From Actinomycetes bacterium (GTDB lineage: Bacteria > Actinomycetota > Acidimicrobiia > Acidimicrobiales > Acidimicrobiaceae): a stretch of DNA of 37,511 bases. The notes under the pieces are model-generated. The model saw only the letters and a list, made by a program, of their open reading frames with translations. It was not told the DNA's origin and did not search any database. Below, piece by piece: positions 8,453 to 16,647 of the stretch; the stretch's first letter is position 1; every line of letters begins with the position of its first letter. The translations under genes were made by a program, and so were the position numbers. Location: positions 1-37,511 of the forward strand of contig JAJZLQ010000098.1 in the NCBI GenBank assembly GCA_021850605.1, given 5' to 3'.

Positions 8453-9045
8453 CGCCCCTGGAAGCGCTCGGTCACCTTCCACGCCCCCGGCAGCAACACG
8501 GCAGCCATAACCAGCTTCGCCAAGTCGCCAAGGAGGAACGGCACCATGCCAAGCGCTACCGCGCTGGCAAGCGAGACATGCAGGGAAAAGGCGAGCCAGG
8601 CCACTCCGAAAGCGTAAATCACTACGTTCCCGGCCACCATCTCAACCGCCGTGCTCAGCACCTTCTTGTCCATTCCGCGCGACGCCATGTAGCCGACCAG
8701 AGCGGAGGCCGCTATGAAGCCGACGATGTATCCGAAGGTCGGAGAGGACGCGACGGATACGCCACCCGAGCCACCCGCAAACCAAGGCACGCCGATAAGC
8801 CCGGCAACGAGGTAGAGGCCGGATCCCATTAGCGCGCGGCTTGTGCCGAGAACACTCGCGCCCAGCAACACCGCGAGCGTTTGCCCGGTGATGGGAACGG
8901 GCGTGAAGGGAAGGTGGACTGAGATCTGAGCAGAGAGACCGATGAAGCCCGCATAGGCGATTACAAGCATTGCGTCGGCTAGACGAGTCCTGGCCAACTG
9001 ATCCGAAAGCACCCTTGGCTGGAGCACCGCTGCTTGGCTGTTCAT
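8449..9045 (-). CDS. bioY: Biotin transporter S component BioY
   Basis: BioY is the substrate-binding membrane subunit of the ECF biotin importer. The 198-residue protein has about six hydrophobic helices and the family segments VHLPFTPVPITGQTLAVLLG and GSGLYLVAGLIGVPWF. The ATG at 9045 is chosen because AAGGAG lies five bases upstream; an upstream frame to 9087 adds 14 polar residues. No ECF ATPase or T component is adjacent, so it may work with a shared module or alone. It is near the biotin-dependent carboxylase pccB, and this organism also carries the biotin-dependent PCC pathway. The stop codon overlaps that of convergent aat. Confidence 0.92.
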   Translation of the reverse strand: MNSQAAVLQPRVLSDQLARTRLADAMLVIAYAGFIGLSAQISVHLPFTPVPITGQTLAVLLGASVLGTSRALMGSGLYLVAGLIGVPWFAGGSGGVSVASSPTFGYIVGFIAASALVGYMASRGMDKKVLSTAVEMVAGNVVIYAFGVAWLAFSLHVSLASAVALGMVPFLLGDLAKLVMAAVLLPGAWKVTERFQGR

Positions 9046-9118
9046 CACTTCTCCTTTTTCCACGAGGCGGCGTGTTGCCTCCGCCAAAGATTAGCGGATC
9101 AGTGCAGGGACGTCCTTA

Positions 9119-9952
9119 TCAAGCGCCAGCCAGCGGCCCGCTTGGAGCGATCACTTGCGCCAAGGCCTGATCGGGGATCGTCACCGTCAAAGCTCCGATC
9201 GCGGTGCTTATCACCTGCCCTTGGGAGAACCCGATCACCAGGGAGCCGGAGGCGATGTTGAAAGCGGCGAAATTGGCCGGAGCCGGCGACAGTCCTGGAT
9301 CGTTCTGGAGTTCTACGGCGGGGACATGCTGGGCCGCGAGTTGCGCGGTGAGCTGTGAGATCGATGCCTGGGAAAGCGCGGCGAGATAATTGGAGCCGGG
9401 CTTGAAGAGGTCGCTCAAGGCATAGGCGGCACCGGTCGCGAGATTGAAATTAAGCGAGTAGATGTTCACAGACGGTTGGGCGGCGGAAGCAACGTCTGAA
9501 TTGAGCACGAATTGGAAAGAGGCGACCTTGGAGTTCACCAGGATCGTCTTGAATGCCCCGGTGAGCGTGGAGTTACCGTGCACCGAGGAGTTGGAAATGG
9601 ATGAGACGTTCTGCACGAACGCAGTGGCCCATGACGCCACAGAAGCGATTACCTGACTGTTGATGCGCGTCTGTGAGGTGTTGGTGGACATCCCTCCCAG
9701 GACCGGATAGCTGATGGTGACGCTGTAACCCGGATTTCCCCCGGAACGGGTGTAGCTCGCCGTCGCGATCGACGGAGCCACCCCGGCCGGAGCGGTGGTC
9801 GAAGTTGTGGAGGTTGTCGTGACGGCCGAGGTGGTAGTGGTACTTGCGGCCCTGGTCGTCGTAGTCGACTTCGACGCTGCCGGAGCCGGCTTAGAGCCAC
9901 ACGAGGCCAATAGCACGGCGACAACCGGGATTACCAGACTCTTCACCCTCAT
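9119..9952 (-). CDS. Secreted lipoprotein with DUF3298/RsiV-like domain
   Basis: The product of about 277 residues starts with a lipoprotein signal (MRVKSLVIPVVAVLLASC, lipobox LASC, Cys about 18). A Thr/Ser-rich linker and a C-terminal domain containing AYALSDLFKPGSNYLAAL follow. That segment resembles the DUF3298 domain of RsiV-type anti-sigma factors and PdaC-like proteins. Function is unknown; members bind carbohydrate or peptidoglycan-related ligands in some cases. I prefer ATG 9952 to GTG 9958 because TATCAT lies seven bases before it, at the leaderless distance. It lies downstream of a secreted esterase on the same strand, separated by a perfect palindrome. Confidence 0.7.
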   Translation of the reverse strand: MRVKSLVIPVVAVLLASCGSKPAPAASKSTTTTRAASTTTTSAVTTTSTTSTTAPAGVAPSIATASYTRSGGNPGYSVTISYPVLGGMSTNTSQTRINSQVIASVASWATAFVQNVSSISNSSVHGNSTLTGAFKTILVNSKVASFQFVLNSDVASAAQPSVNIYSLNFNLATGAAYALSDLFKPGSNYLAALSQASISQLTAQLAAQHVPAVELQNDPGLSPAPANFAAFNIASGSLVIGFSQGQVISTAIGALTVTIPDQALAQVIAPSGPLAGA

Positions 9953-9959
9953 CCGCACG

Positions 9960-9965
9960 ATGATA
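9960..9965 (-). promoter_or_regulatory. Putative leaderless -10 box (TATCAT) of the lipoprotein gene
   Basis: On the minus strand TATCAT occupies -13 to -8 relative to the ATG at 9952, and no Shine-Dalgarno sequence is present. Confidence 0.4.
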
Positions 9966-9998
9966 GCCGGACTATTCCAGCCAATGGAATTGCAGGGT

Positions 9999-10032
9999 AC
10001 CTACCGCCCGACGCGCGCGTCGGGCGGTAGGT
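9999..10032. terminator. Perfect 34-bp palindrome, probable U-less terminator
   Basis: Two 17-base arms (left arm ACCTACCGCCCGACGCG) meet without a spacer, giving a very stable hairpin. It lies between the end of the esterase gene (10040) and the lipoprotein start (9952), both on the minus strand. No T-run follows, so it would be a hairpin-only terminator or an RNA-stabilising structure. Confidence 0.55.
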
Positions 10033-10039
10033 CCAAGCT

Positions 10040-12223
10040 TCAGGCGGCCCCTACAACGGGTGCGTTGAGCGGCTTTCCTCCCATGGAGCCGTCGAATGCG
10101 GAATTGAAGTTGAAGGTTCCACCGTCAGAGGCAAAGAGGGTATAGCCGCCGGTCGGCAGGTAGGAGGTAATGGATACCACCGCCGAGTTCAGCTGCGTCC
10201 CACCCATGGAACCCTGGAACTTGGCGCTTCCGAAGCTGAAGACACCCCCGTCGGCTGCCGCGAGCCAATAGCCCTGGCCGTCAGGCGCAGAGGCAATCCC
10301 GACGATTGGCTTGTTGAGGGTCTTGCCGCCCATGGACCCGTAAAAGGCGGCGTCTCCGAAGCTGAAAACTCCGCCGTCGGCGGCCACAAGCCAGTAGCCA
10401 CGGCCATCAGGGGTGGAGGCGATACCCACGATTGGCGCGTTCAGGGTCTTGCCACCCATGGAACCCAAGAACTTGGCGCTGCCGAAGCTGAAGACACCCC
10501 CGTCGGCTGCCGCGAGCCAATAGCCCTGACCACCTGGGGTTCGGGCAATACCCACGATTGGCGCGTTCAGTGTCTTGCCGCCCATGGAACCTCTGAACAG
10601 CGAGTTGAAGTTGAAAACTCCGCCATCTTTCGCCACCATCACATAACCGGAGGCGTTGGGTGCCAGTGGCGGTCCGGGCGTAAATCCGGAGGTGTCAAAG
10701 GATGGTAACGCCGGATAGATGTTGCCTGCGGTGTCCGCCGTTGCGTTGTAGATCTGGTCACTGAAATGGGATGTGGCATAGCTGTTGAGCGCGGATGGGG
10801 AGGCCGCGGACCAGGAGCCGCTGACGACCCTTGACATCAGCGCGTGCAGCGCGGACACGTACTCGGCAGCAGTGAAGGCGCAGTGTCCTGGCTGATCCAC
10901 ATAGACCTGGTCAAGAAGAGCCTGATTGCCGGCCGCACCGACCGCACTCGCGTAGGAGGTCTCGTTCTGAGGAGTCACCAGTCCGTCGGCGACGGTGTGC
11001 ATGGTGAGCACGGGTATCCCTATGTTGCCGTTGTAGCTGAAGTACTGCTGCAGATAGTGCAAGGCACTTATGTTTGCCGAGACCTGGGGCTGGGCCTGCA
11101 ATTTGGCAAGGTCGGAGGAAAGACTGATCCCTGCTGCCTTGTAAAGAGCCTGCACCTCGGCGTAATCCTGCGAGCGGGAAAGGACGTTGGCGTAGTTGAC
11201 GCCGTTGGTCCACGAGGGGTTACCGCCCGCAACCATCTCCAAGTCGGCGCGACCAGGGCCGAAGGCGTAAGGGAAACCGACCAACGCCAGCCAGTCGACC
11301 TGACCAAGCAGCGCGCTCTGCAGACCCGTAGCTGTCGATATATCCGGGCTCACAGCCGAGGACTGCACTGGGAACCCATCTTTGGTCAGGTTGGCATTGG
11401 ACTGCTCGGAAAACCACGTGGGAACGTTGCCAAGCGCGGCCACCAGAGCAAGGCGCGCCGCCGTGGCCGGATCGGTGCCGGCCTTCTGGAACGCTCCACC
11501 AAGAAGCGTGTCGGCCTTGGTGTAGTTGGTCGTCGAGTTCGCGAGAGAGAAGCCCGTAGCCGCCAAAGAGTTGGTGGGATCGAAAAAGGCCTTGAATGCG
11601 AGTTCGGAGTAGAGCGCCTGGTTCCAGCTCGACACGCCGCCTCCGACCACACCGCAAGCCGGGAGTGCCGCGGTGAAGGCCGATGGATTCTGCTGGACCA
11701 AAGCCGCGGTGATCATGCCACCAAGCGAAACTCCGGTTGCATAGATAGCGGAAACGGTGTTGACGGGGAGGGTCTGCCCCAACACCGCCGGGTTGTTGGT
11801 GGAGAGGAGGGCCTCGGCACCGGCCAAGGTGTTCATTTGATCCGTGAGCGCCGCCTTGACCTCACCCCAGCCGTCCACTGCGTAGCTCGAGCCCGCCAAA
11901 GCGTCGCCCTCCGCAAGCAAAATCGACCTCACCTGCGGTGAAAATGCATCGGCCGCGGTCAAAGGTGACCCGTCAAAAACGTATCCGTGACTGTAAAGCA
12001 CCAGATTGCCGTTGAAGTTGGAGGGAATCTCCACGAGTTCCAGCGAGCCGTCCGCTGCGGTCGCGTTACAGGTGCTTACCGTCGGCGTAGCGGGAACATC
12101 GGGTGTGGACACGGTGGCAGCAGTGCAACTAAAAGACGTTGTCGTGGCGGAGGCGGAGCTTTGGGGAAGCACCGCCATCGAAACCACGGCAGCCAATGAA
12201 AGGAGGAGGCCCCTCAACTTCAT
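10040..12223 (-). CDS. Secreted alpha/beta hydrolase with C-terminal five-fold repeat domain
   Basis: A 727-residue exported protein. Residues 1-26 are a signal peptide ending SSASA. An alpha/beta-hydrolase domain follows, with oxyanion segment LVLYSHGY, nucleophile elbow GVSLGG (Ser about 166), a late acid (MHTVADGLVTP) and His (PGHCAF). Residues about 526-727 are five copies of a 42-residue repeat of the type GYWLAAADGG-VFSFG-GSMGGKTLN-PIVGIA. Such repeats are frequent in secreted proteins of Acidimicrobiia and resemble beta-propeller blades; they probably bind a surface or ligand. The substrate is unknown; esterase or depolymerase activity is inferred. The start has AAGGGGG upstream, which also lies inside a leader hairpin. 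Confidence 0.8.
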   Translation of the reverse strand: MKLRGLLLSLAAVVSMAVLPQSSASATTTSFSCTAATVSTPDVPATPTVSTCNATAADGSLELVEIPSNFNGNLVLYSHGYVFDGSPLTAADAFSPQVRSILLAEGDALAGSSYAVDGWGEVKAALTDQMNTLAGAEALLSTNNPAVLGQTLPVNTVSAIYATGVSLGGMITAALVQQNPSAFTAALPACGVVGGGVSSWNQALYSELAFKAFFDPTNSLAATGFSLANSTTNYTKADTLLGGAFQKAGTDPATAARLALVAALGNVPTWFSEQSNANLTKDGFPVQSSAVSPDISTATGLQSALLGQVDWLALVGFPYAFGPGRADLEMVAGGNPSWTNGVNYANVLSRSQDYAEVQALYKAAGISLSSDLAKLQAQPQVSANISALHYLQQYFSYNGNIGIPVLTMHTVADGLVTPQNETSYASAVGAAGNQALLDQVYVDQPGHCAFTAAEYVSALHALMSRVVSGSWSAASPSALNSYATSHFSDQIYNATADTAGNIYPALPSFDTSGFTPGPPLAPNASGYVMVAKDGGVFNFNSLFRGSMGGKTLNAPIVGIARTPGGQGYWLAAADGGVFSFGSAKFLGSMGGKTLNAPIVGIASTPDGRGYWLVAADGGVFSFGDAAFYGSMGGKTLNKPIVGIASAPDGQGYWLAAADGGVFSFGSAKFQGSMGGTQLNSAVVSITSYLPTGGYTLFASDGGTFNFNSAFDGSMGGKPLNAPVVGAA
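10043..10648 (-). repeat. Five tandem coding repeats of about 126 bp
   Basis: Five consecutive units (41, 42, 42, 42 and 35 codons) encode the C-terminal repeats of the hydrolase. The DNA is also repetitive: blocks such as TTGCCGCCCATGGA and AAGCTGAAGAC recur at about 126-bp spacing. The first and last units differ (FNFN instead of FSFG), which is typical of capping units. Confidence 0.85.
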
Positions 12224-12230
12224 TTGGTCC

Positions 12231-12268
12231 CCCTTGTGACCCGAACCACCCCATGCCTAGCACAAGGG
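12231..12268 (-). promoter_or_regulatory. Leader hairpin that could sequester the hydrolase Shine-Dalgarno
   Basis: In the minus-strand transcript CCCUUGUG (12268-12261) can pair with CACAAGGG (12238-12231) across a 22-base loop. The second arm contains most of the ribosome-binding site AAGGGGG of the hydrolase gene, whose ATG is at 12223. Pairing would hide the site. Confidence 0.4.
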
Positions 12269-12370
12269 CCGGTTCGATCTGGGCCAAAGTGAAATTGCGC
12301 TCCGGGATCAAGGAAGAGGTAGGGACGGCCCCGAACGGGTGATTTCCAGTCCCATTAGGATCCTCTTATC

Positions 12371-13276
12371 GTGACGCATCCGACTGCGCGCTCCGGCTAT
12401 CTTTTCGCCGTTGCTTCAACCTTGGTCGTCGGCGCCGGAGTTACGGCGGCGGCCTACTTGGTCACATTTCCGGTGTTTCTCGGCCAGGGCATCCGCTATG
12501 GACTTGGCGCGGTGGTCCTCTATTTTCTTGCGCGCAAGGAGAAGGACTCCAATCAACTGCTGAGTTGGCAAGAGCGGGGATATCTGGCCTTGGTCACGGC
12601 CATGGGCCTAGTTGCCTTCTCGGTCTGCTCAGTGGAAGCCCTGCGGGGCGCTTCCGCGCCGGCGGTCGCCATCGTCATAGGCGCGGTACCCGTCACTCTG
12701 GCTATTGCCGGGCCGTACATGGAGCACAGGCGGCCAACCGCCGCCCCTCTGGTGGGGGCAATAGTCGTGGTGGCCGGCACTGCCGTGGTGGAGGGGACGG
12801 GACACGCCACCGCGGTCGGCATCGCCTGGGCGGCGGGGGCGATGATCGGGGATGCGGGGTTCTCGCTCTTCTCCGTGCCGCTGCTGCGCAAGATAGGCCC
12901 CTATACGCTTTCATTCCGGACCGCTGCGGCAGCGGCCGTTGCACTCGTCCTACTCCAGGTCGTCCTACCCGGGACAAAGCTGCCCACCGCTGTTACGACC
13001 TCCGAGGTGCTGGCCCTTGCATTCCAGGCGGCCTTCGTCACCGTGGGAGCATTCGTAGCCTGGTACTTGGCCTTAGGATCCATCCCTGTCGAAAGAGTCG
13101 GCCTCTTCCCAGGCCTGATCCCGCTGGGCGCGCTCGCCTCGGCAGCGCTACTGGGAGCGAGGATCGGCAACCCGATCGCCGACGTCGCAGGAACCGCTCT
13201 GCTGCTTGCCGGCATCTATTTCGGGAGCGTCAGGGCGTCCTCACGTTCGGCGAAGGCGGCTACGGCTACGGCTTGA
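12371..13276 (+). CDS. EamA/DMT-family membrane transporter
   Basis: A 301-residue integral membrane protein with about ten hydrophobic helices in two halves, the layout of EamA (drug/metabolite transporter) proteins. The second half contains AFVAWYLALGSIPVERVGLF-PG, close to the typical EamA C-terminal repeat. Family members export amino acids, nucleobases or other metabolites; the cargo here is unknown. The start is a GTG with AGGA ten bases upstream; TAGGAT at 12356-12361 could also act as a -10 box. The 3' end overlaps the convergent RidA gene by 11 bp. Confidence 0.82.
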   Translation: MTHPTARSGYLFAVASTLVVGAGVTAAAYLVTFPVFLGQGIRYGLGAVVLYFLARKEKDSNQLLSWQERGYLALVTAMGLVAFSVCSVEALRGASAPAVAIVIGAVPVTLAIAGPYMEHRRPTAAPLVGAIVVVAGTAVVEGTGHATAVGIAWAAGAMIGDAGFSLFSVPLLRKIGPYTLSFRTAAAAAVALVLLQVVLPGTKLPTAVTTSEVLALAFQAAFVTVGAFVAWYLALGSIPVERVGLFPGLIPLGALASAALLGARIGNPIADVAGTALLLAGIYFGSVRASSRSAKAATATA

Positions 13277-13733
13277 CAGCCACCACCGCCTCGATCTCGA
13301 CACACGAGTTGCGCGGCAGGCTGGCGACACCCACCGCGGCCCTCGCGTGCCTACCGGCATCACCGAATATCTCGGCCAGCAGGTTGCTAGCCGCGTTCAC
13401 GACCTCGGGATGCGACGTGAAATCGGCTGCAGCCGCGACGAAACCGCCCAGGCGAACGAAGCGTTCGACTCGATTCAGCGTGCCGAGTTCGGCCTTGATG
13501 TTGGCCAGCAGGTTCGCTACACAGACCCGCGCTGCCTCCTGAGCCTGCTCAAGAGTAACGCCCGAGCCGACGATGCCCGGATTGACCAGCTCGCCTTGGA
13601 GTATTGGCAGCACACCGGAGCAGAAGAGCATATCGCCCGCGCGGACGACCGGGACGTAGCTGCCTTGGGGAACAGGGGGGGTCGGAAGCTCTATGCCGAG
13701 CGATGCGATACGGGATTCGATTTCGGTGCTCAC
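13266..13733 (-). CDS. RidA (YjgF/YER057c/UK114) family protein
   Basis: A 155-residue member of the RidA superfamily, which deaminates reactive enamine/imine intermediates or acts in related catabolic steps. It belongs to the longer subgroup with ASLGIELPTPPVPQGSYVP at the N-terminus, MLFCSGVLP, NLLANIKAELGTLNRVERFVR and a C-terminal GRHARAAVGVASLPRN. The conserved Arg in GRHAR is present. The GTG at 13733 is chosen because TAGTAT sits seven bases upstream at the leaderless distance. A longer frame to 13817 would run into the divergent promoter. It is divergent from a luciferase-like oxidoreductase. Confidence 0.88.
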   Translation of the reverse strand: MSTEIESRIASLGIELPTPPVPQGSYVPVVRAGDMLFCSGVLPILQGELVNPGIVGSGVTLEQAQEAARVCVANLLANIKAELGTLNRVERFVRLGGFVAAAADFTSHPEVVNAASNLLAEIFGDAGRHARAAVGVASLPRNSCVEIEAVVAVKP

Positions 13734-13740
13734 GCCGCAG

Positions 13741-13746
13741 ATACTA
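13741..13746 (-). promoter_or_regulatory. Putative leaderless -10 box (TAGTAT) of the RidA gene
   Basis: On the minus strand TAGTAT occupies -13 to -8 relative to GTG 13733. There is no Shine-Dalgarno sequence. Confidence 0.5.
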
Positions 13747-13798
13747 GACCACGACACCGTCCACGATGGCATAACCCGCTCGGTCCGGCGGTCGGAGC

Positions 13799-13804
13799 TA
13801 ATAT
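13799..13804 (+). promoter_or_regulatory. Putative leaderless -10 box (TAATAT) of the oxidoreductase gene
   Basis: TAATAT occupies -13 to -8 relative to ATG 13812. The spacing is identical to that of the divergent RidA gene, and no Shine-Dalgarno sequence is present. Confidence 0.55.
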
Positions 13805-13811
13805 CGCGCTC

Positions 13812-14657
13812 ATGCAACTTGGAGCCTTAATCTTTCCCACCGAGTACTCGATCACCCCCGGCGAGCTTGCCCGGGCCATGGAGGAGCGCGGCTTGGAGGC
13901 GCTGGTCTTTCCGGAGCACACCCACATCCCGGCCTCTCGCCGGAGCCCCTATCCGAGCGGGGGCGAGTTGCCCAAGGAGTATTCCCATACTCTTGACCCC
14001 TTTGTGGCCTGCACGGCCGCAGCCATGGTCACCACCAGGCTCCGCGTGGGCACCGGCATCGCCCTCGTGGTCGAGCGGGATCCGATCCTGCTCGCCAAGG
14101 AGGTCGCCTCAATCGACCTGATCTCCGGAGGACGGTTCGACTTCGGCATCGGCGCGGGATGGAACCGGGAGGAGATGTCGAACCACGGCACCGACCCGCG
14201 GACCCGCTTCGCGCTCATGGAGGAGCGTGTGGAAGCCATGCGAGCCATCTGGACTTCCGAGGAGGCCAGTTACAAGGGGCGCTTTGTGAACTTTGAGCGC
14301 ATCTGGAGCTGGCCCAAGCCGGTCCAGAGTCCCCATCCGCCCATTTTGCTGGGAGGAGCCGGCACTACCGTCGTCCAGAGGGCGGCTCGCTATGCCGACG
14401 TCTGGATGCCGATCTCACGCACGACACCTCGGCAGATCCTGGAAACCGCTCCGCAGCTGGCAAGGGAATGCGCCGAACGGGGCCGCCCCATGCTCCCGAT
14501 CTATCTCTACGGGGCGCCCTTGGACGCCGAAAAGTTGAGGGCTTTCGCGCAAACGCCGCTGGAGCGCCTCTACTTCTGGCTCCCCAGCGCGGATGCGGAC
14601 ACGATACTGCCGTTACTGGACCGGATCGCCGGCTATCGGTCCTTATTCGGCGGCTGA
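13812..14657 (+). CDS. LLM-class F420-dependent oxidoreductase
   Basis: A 281-residue luciferase-like TIM-barrel protein. The family pattern is clear: GLEALVFPEHTHIP, RLRVGTGIALVVERDPILLAKEVASID, GGRFDFGIGAGWNREEM, then HPPILLGGAG and AARYADVWMP. In actinobacteria such proteins usually use coenzyme F420, but FMN is possible. The substrate is unknown. ATG 13812 is preceded by TAATAT at the leaderless distance; the open frame extends far upstream but that part is antisense to the RidA gene. Divergence from RidA hints at a shared catabolic role, though this is only context. Confidence 0.88.
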   Translation: MQLGALIFPTEYSITPGELARAMEERGLEALVFPEHTHIPASRRSPYPSGGELPKEYSHTLDPFVACTAAAMVTTRLRVGTGIALVVERDPILLAKEVASIDLISGGRFDFGIGAGWNREEMSNHGTDPRTRFALMEERVEAMRAIWTSEEASYKGRFVNFERIWSWPKPVQSPHPPILLGGAGTTVVQRAARYADVWMPISRTTPRQILETAPQLARECAERGRPMLPIYLYGAPLDAEKLRAFAQTPLERLYFWLPSADADTILPLLDRIAGYRSLFGG

Positions 14658-14785
14658 ACCGAGGCGCACAGGGAAACCTAAAGATCTTCTCATCTTCCCG
14701 TAAGTCCTAGTTGGGAATCCTCAAAGCGCACTCTCAGTTGCGGCTGCGATTATTGCTTGCGCTTTGACACCCTTGCGGCACTCCC

Positions 14786-16606
14786 GTGCCGAAAGCTCCC
14801 GCGAAAGGACCGGGATTGAAGACAACCAAATACGCGCTCAACGAGATCAAACGTCGGCCATCACGGACTGCGTTGACCGCTCTCGGCCTCTCAGCCGGGG
14901 TCGGGCTGGTGATGGGGATCATCGGCATCTCCGACGGCCTTACCCAAGCCCAGAGCAGTGTCCTCTCGCCCCTGACCCAGGTAGGCACGGACATCATCGT
15001 CACGAGGACGGTGGCCGCCACGACCTCCGCCTCGTCATCGTCATCGTCACCATCGGGCGGTCAAGGCGGCGGAGGCTTCTTCCGGAGCGGGCCAGGCGGA
15101 GGCAAGAGTGCCTTCGCCTCGCTCAATTCGCAGGACGCCGCAGCCTTGTTGAACGCAAACTCCTCGATCATCACCGACCTGGCCAAGCTCGGGCCCGCGG
15201 GAACGAAGTTCACCCACGACTTCTTCGTGCCCGGCACGCTCATCACCTTTCCCTCTGAGGCAATTTCAGTAATCTCCAAACTGCAAGGGGTGAAGAGCGA
15301 CGTCGGGGCGTTGTCGTTGCAGGCGATACACGAAACGGGAACCGTGCCGCGCATCGTCGATACCGTCCAAACGGGAGGGCAGACCATCACCTCCACCGCG
15401 CGCCCCGCTCCCCTGACCGCCGCCGAAGAGGCTCAAGTGCAGTCCTGCCTGGCTTCACACGGCGTGACCTTCGGCGGCCCCACCACCTCAACCAATGGGA
15501 CCTCGTCCCCCTCCACAGGAGGGGGCGGCCAGACTGGGAAGGGCTCCGTCCGACGCGCCGACCGCTTCGCCGGATTTCTGACCGGCTGCCTTCCGGCCCG
15601 CTTTCAGACCTATATCTCGCAGGTGGTAGTGCCTGAGCAGACCATCACCAGGGTCCTCAATCCCCCTACCACCAACACCGCCACCACCACCTATACCGTT
15701 GGCGGAGTCAACCCCTCAAGCCCTGACTCCGGCCTGGTTACAAAGTCCCAAGTGACGTCGGGGACCTGGTTCACCAACACCCCGGCACATGAGGTGCTGG
15801 TGAATACGGCTTATGCCAACACCAACAAGATCAAGGTCGGCCAGACGCTGAACTACAACTCCGTGGCCTTCAAAGTCGTCGGGCTGGTGGCGCCCACCCT
15901 CACCGGAAACATTTCCGATGTATATTTCGACCTCTCCACGCTGCAATCGATGGCCTCCGACTCTTCGCGGGTGAACGAAGTGCTGGTATCGGTTACCAAT
16001 TCCTCGCAAGTCAACAAGGTCGCGGCTGAGATCAAGAGCGCTTTGCCCGGAGCCCAGGTATTGACAGCCAAGTCCTTGGCCGACCAGGTCACCGGATCCC
16101 TCTCCAATGCGCACAAGCTCGCCAACACCCTTGGCGGTGCACTGGCCGTGGTCGTCATGGTGGCTGCATTCCTAATCGCGATGCTTCTCACCCTCTCCTC
16201 GGTCACCAAGCGCACCAGGGAGATCGGAACGCTACGGGCCATCGGCTGGTCCAAAGGCAAGGTGGTCGGCCAGATCGTGCTCGAGAATCTTGGCATCGCA
16301 GTGGTCGGGGCGATAGTCGGGGTTGGAATCGGATATGGGATTTCGGCCATCATCAGCCAGGTGGCGCCTTCGCTTTCGGTGGTTAGCAGTGGGCTCTCCG
16401 TCGGGGCGTCGACGGCCTCATCGCTCTTCCACGAGGCATCGTCCGGCTCGCTGACCACCCACGTCAAGCTAAGTGCACCCATCACCTTCGTGGCCGTAGC
16501 AGAGGGCATAGTGCTGGCACTCGTGGGCGGCGTGCTCGCCGGAGCAATCGGTGGATGGAGAGCCGCCCGTCTTGCACCCGCCACAGCGCTCAGGGACATC
16601 AACTGA
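14786..16606 (+). CDS. ABC transporter permease, MacB/FtsX type
   Basis: A 606-residue permease with one N-terminal helix after NEIKRRPSRTALTALGLS, a large extracytoplasmic region, and a C-terminal FtsX domain with three helices. The FtsX domain contains SSVTKRTREIGTLRAIGWSKG and a final GGWRAARLAPATALRDI. The extracytoplasmic part includes a Ser run followed by Gly-rich sequence near residues 78-105. Proteins of this group use ATP-driven mechanotransmission to export or detach substrates from the outer membrane leaflet or periplasm; the cargo is unknown. GTG 14786 is the far start. TTG 14816, with AAAGGA six bases upstream, is an attractive alternative that starts just before the first helix. 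The ATPase gene follows. Confidence 0.88.
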   Translation: MPKAPAKGPGLKTTKYALNEIKRRPSRTALTALGLSAGVGLVMGIIGISDGLTQAQSSVLSPLTQVGTDIIVTRTVAATTSASSSSSSPSGGQGGGGFFRSGPGGGKSAFASLNSQDAAALLNANSSIITDLAKLGPAGTKFTHDFFVPGTLITFPSEAISVISKLQGVKSDVGALSLQAIHETGTVPRIVDTVQTGGQTITSTARPAPLTAAEEAQVQSCLASHGVTFGGPTTSTNGTSSPSTGGGGQTGKGSVRRADRFAGFLTGCLPARFQTYISQVVVPEQTITRVLNPPTTNTATTTYTVGGVNPSSPDSGLVTKSQVTSGTWFTNTPAHEVLVNTAYANTNKIKVGQTLNYNSVAFKVVGLVAPTLTGNISDVYFDLSTLQSMASDSSRVNEVLVSVTNSSQVNKVAAEIKSALPGAQVLTAKSLADQVTGSLSNAHKLANTLGGALAVVVMVAAFLIAMLLTLSSVTKRTREIGTLRAIGWSKGKVVGQIVLENLGIAVVGAIVGVGIGYGISAIISQVAPSLSVVSSGLSVGASTASSLFHEASSGSLTTHVKLSAPITFVAVAEGIVLALVGGVLAGAIGGWRAARLAPATALRDIN

Positions 16607-16647
16607 TGTCCCCGGAAGATTCGAAGGAAGTAAAAGGAGTTACCCGG

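Noticed and set aside
10043-10648. Regular DNA repeats that might suggest a CRISPR array or minisatellite
   Set aside because: The units are about 126 bp, stay in frame and encode a known type of protein repeat, with no spacer structure.
10844-11941. A 365-codon plus-strand frame inside the secreted hydrolase gene
   Set aside because: It is a shadow of the hydrolase reading frame with biased Arg/Gly composition and no ribosome-binding site.
13206-13811. Upstream extension of the luciferase-like oxidoreductase frame
   Set aside because: The extra 202 codons are antisense to the RidA gene, while ATG 13812 begins a normal family N-terminus right after a -10 box.
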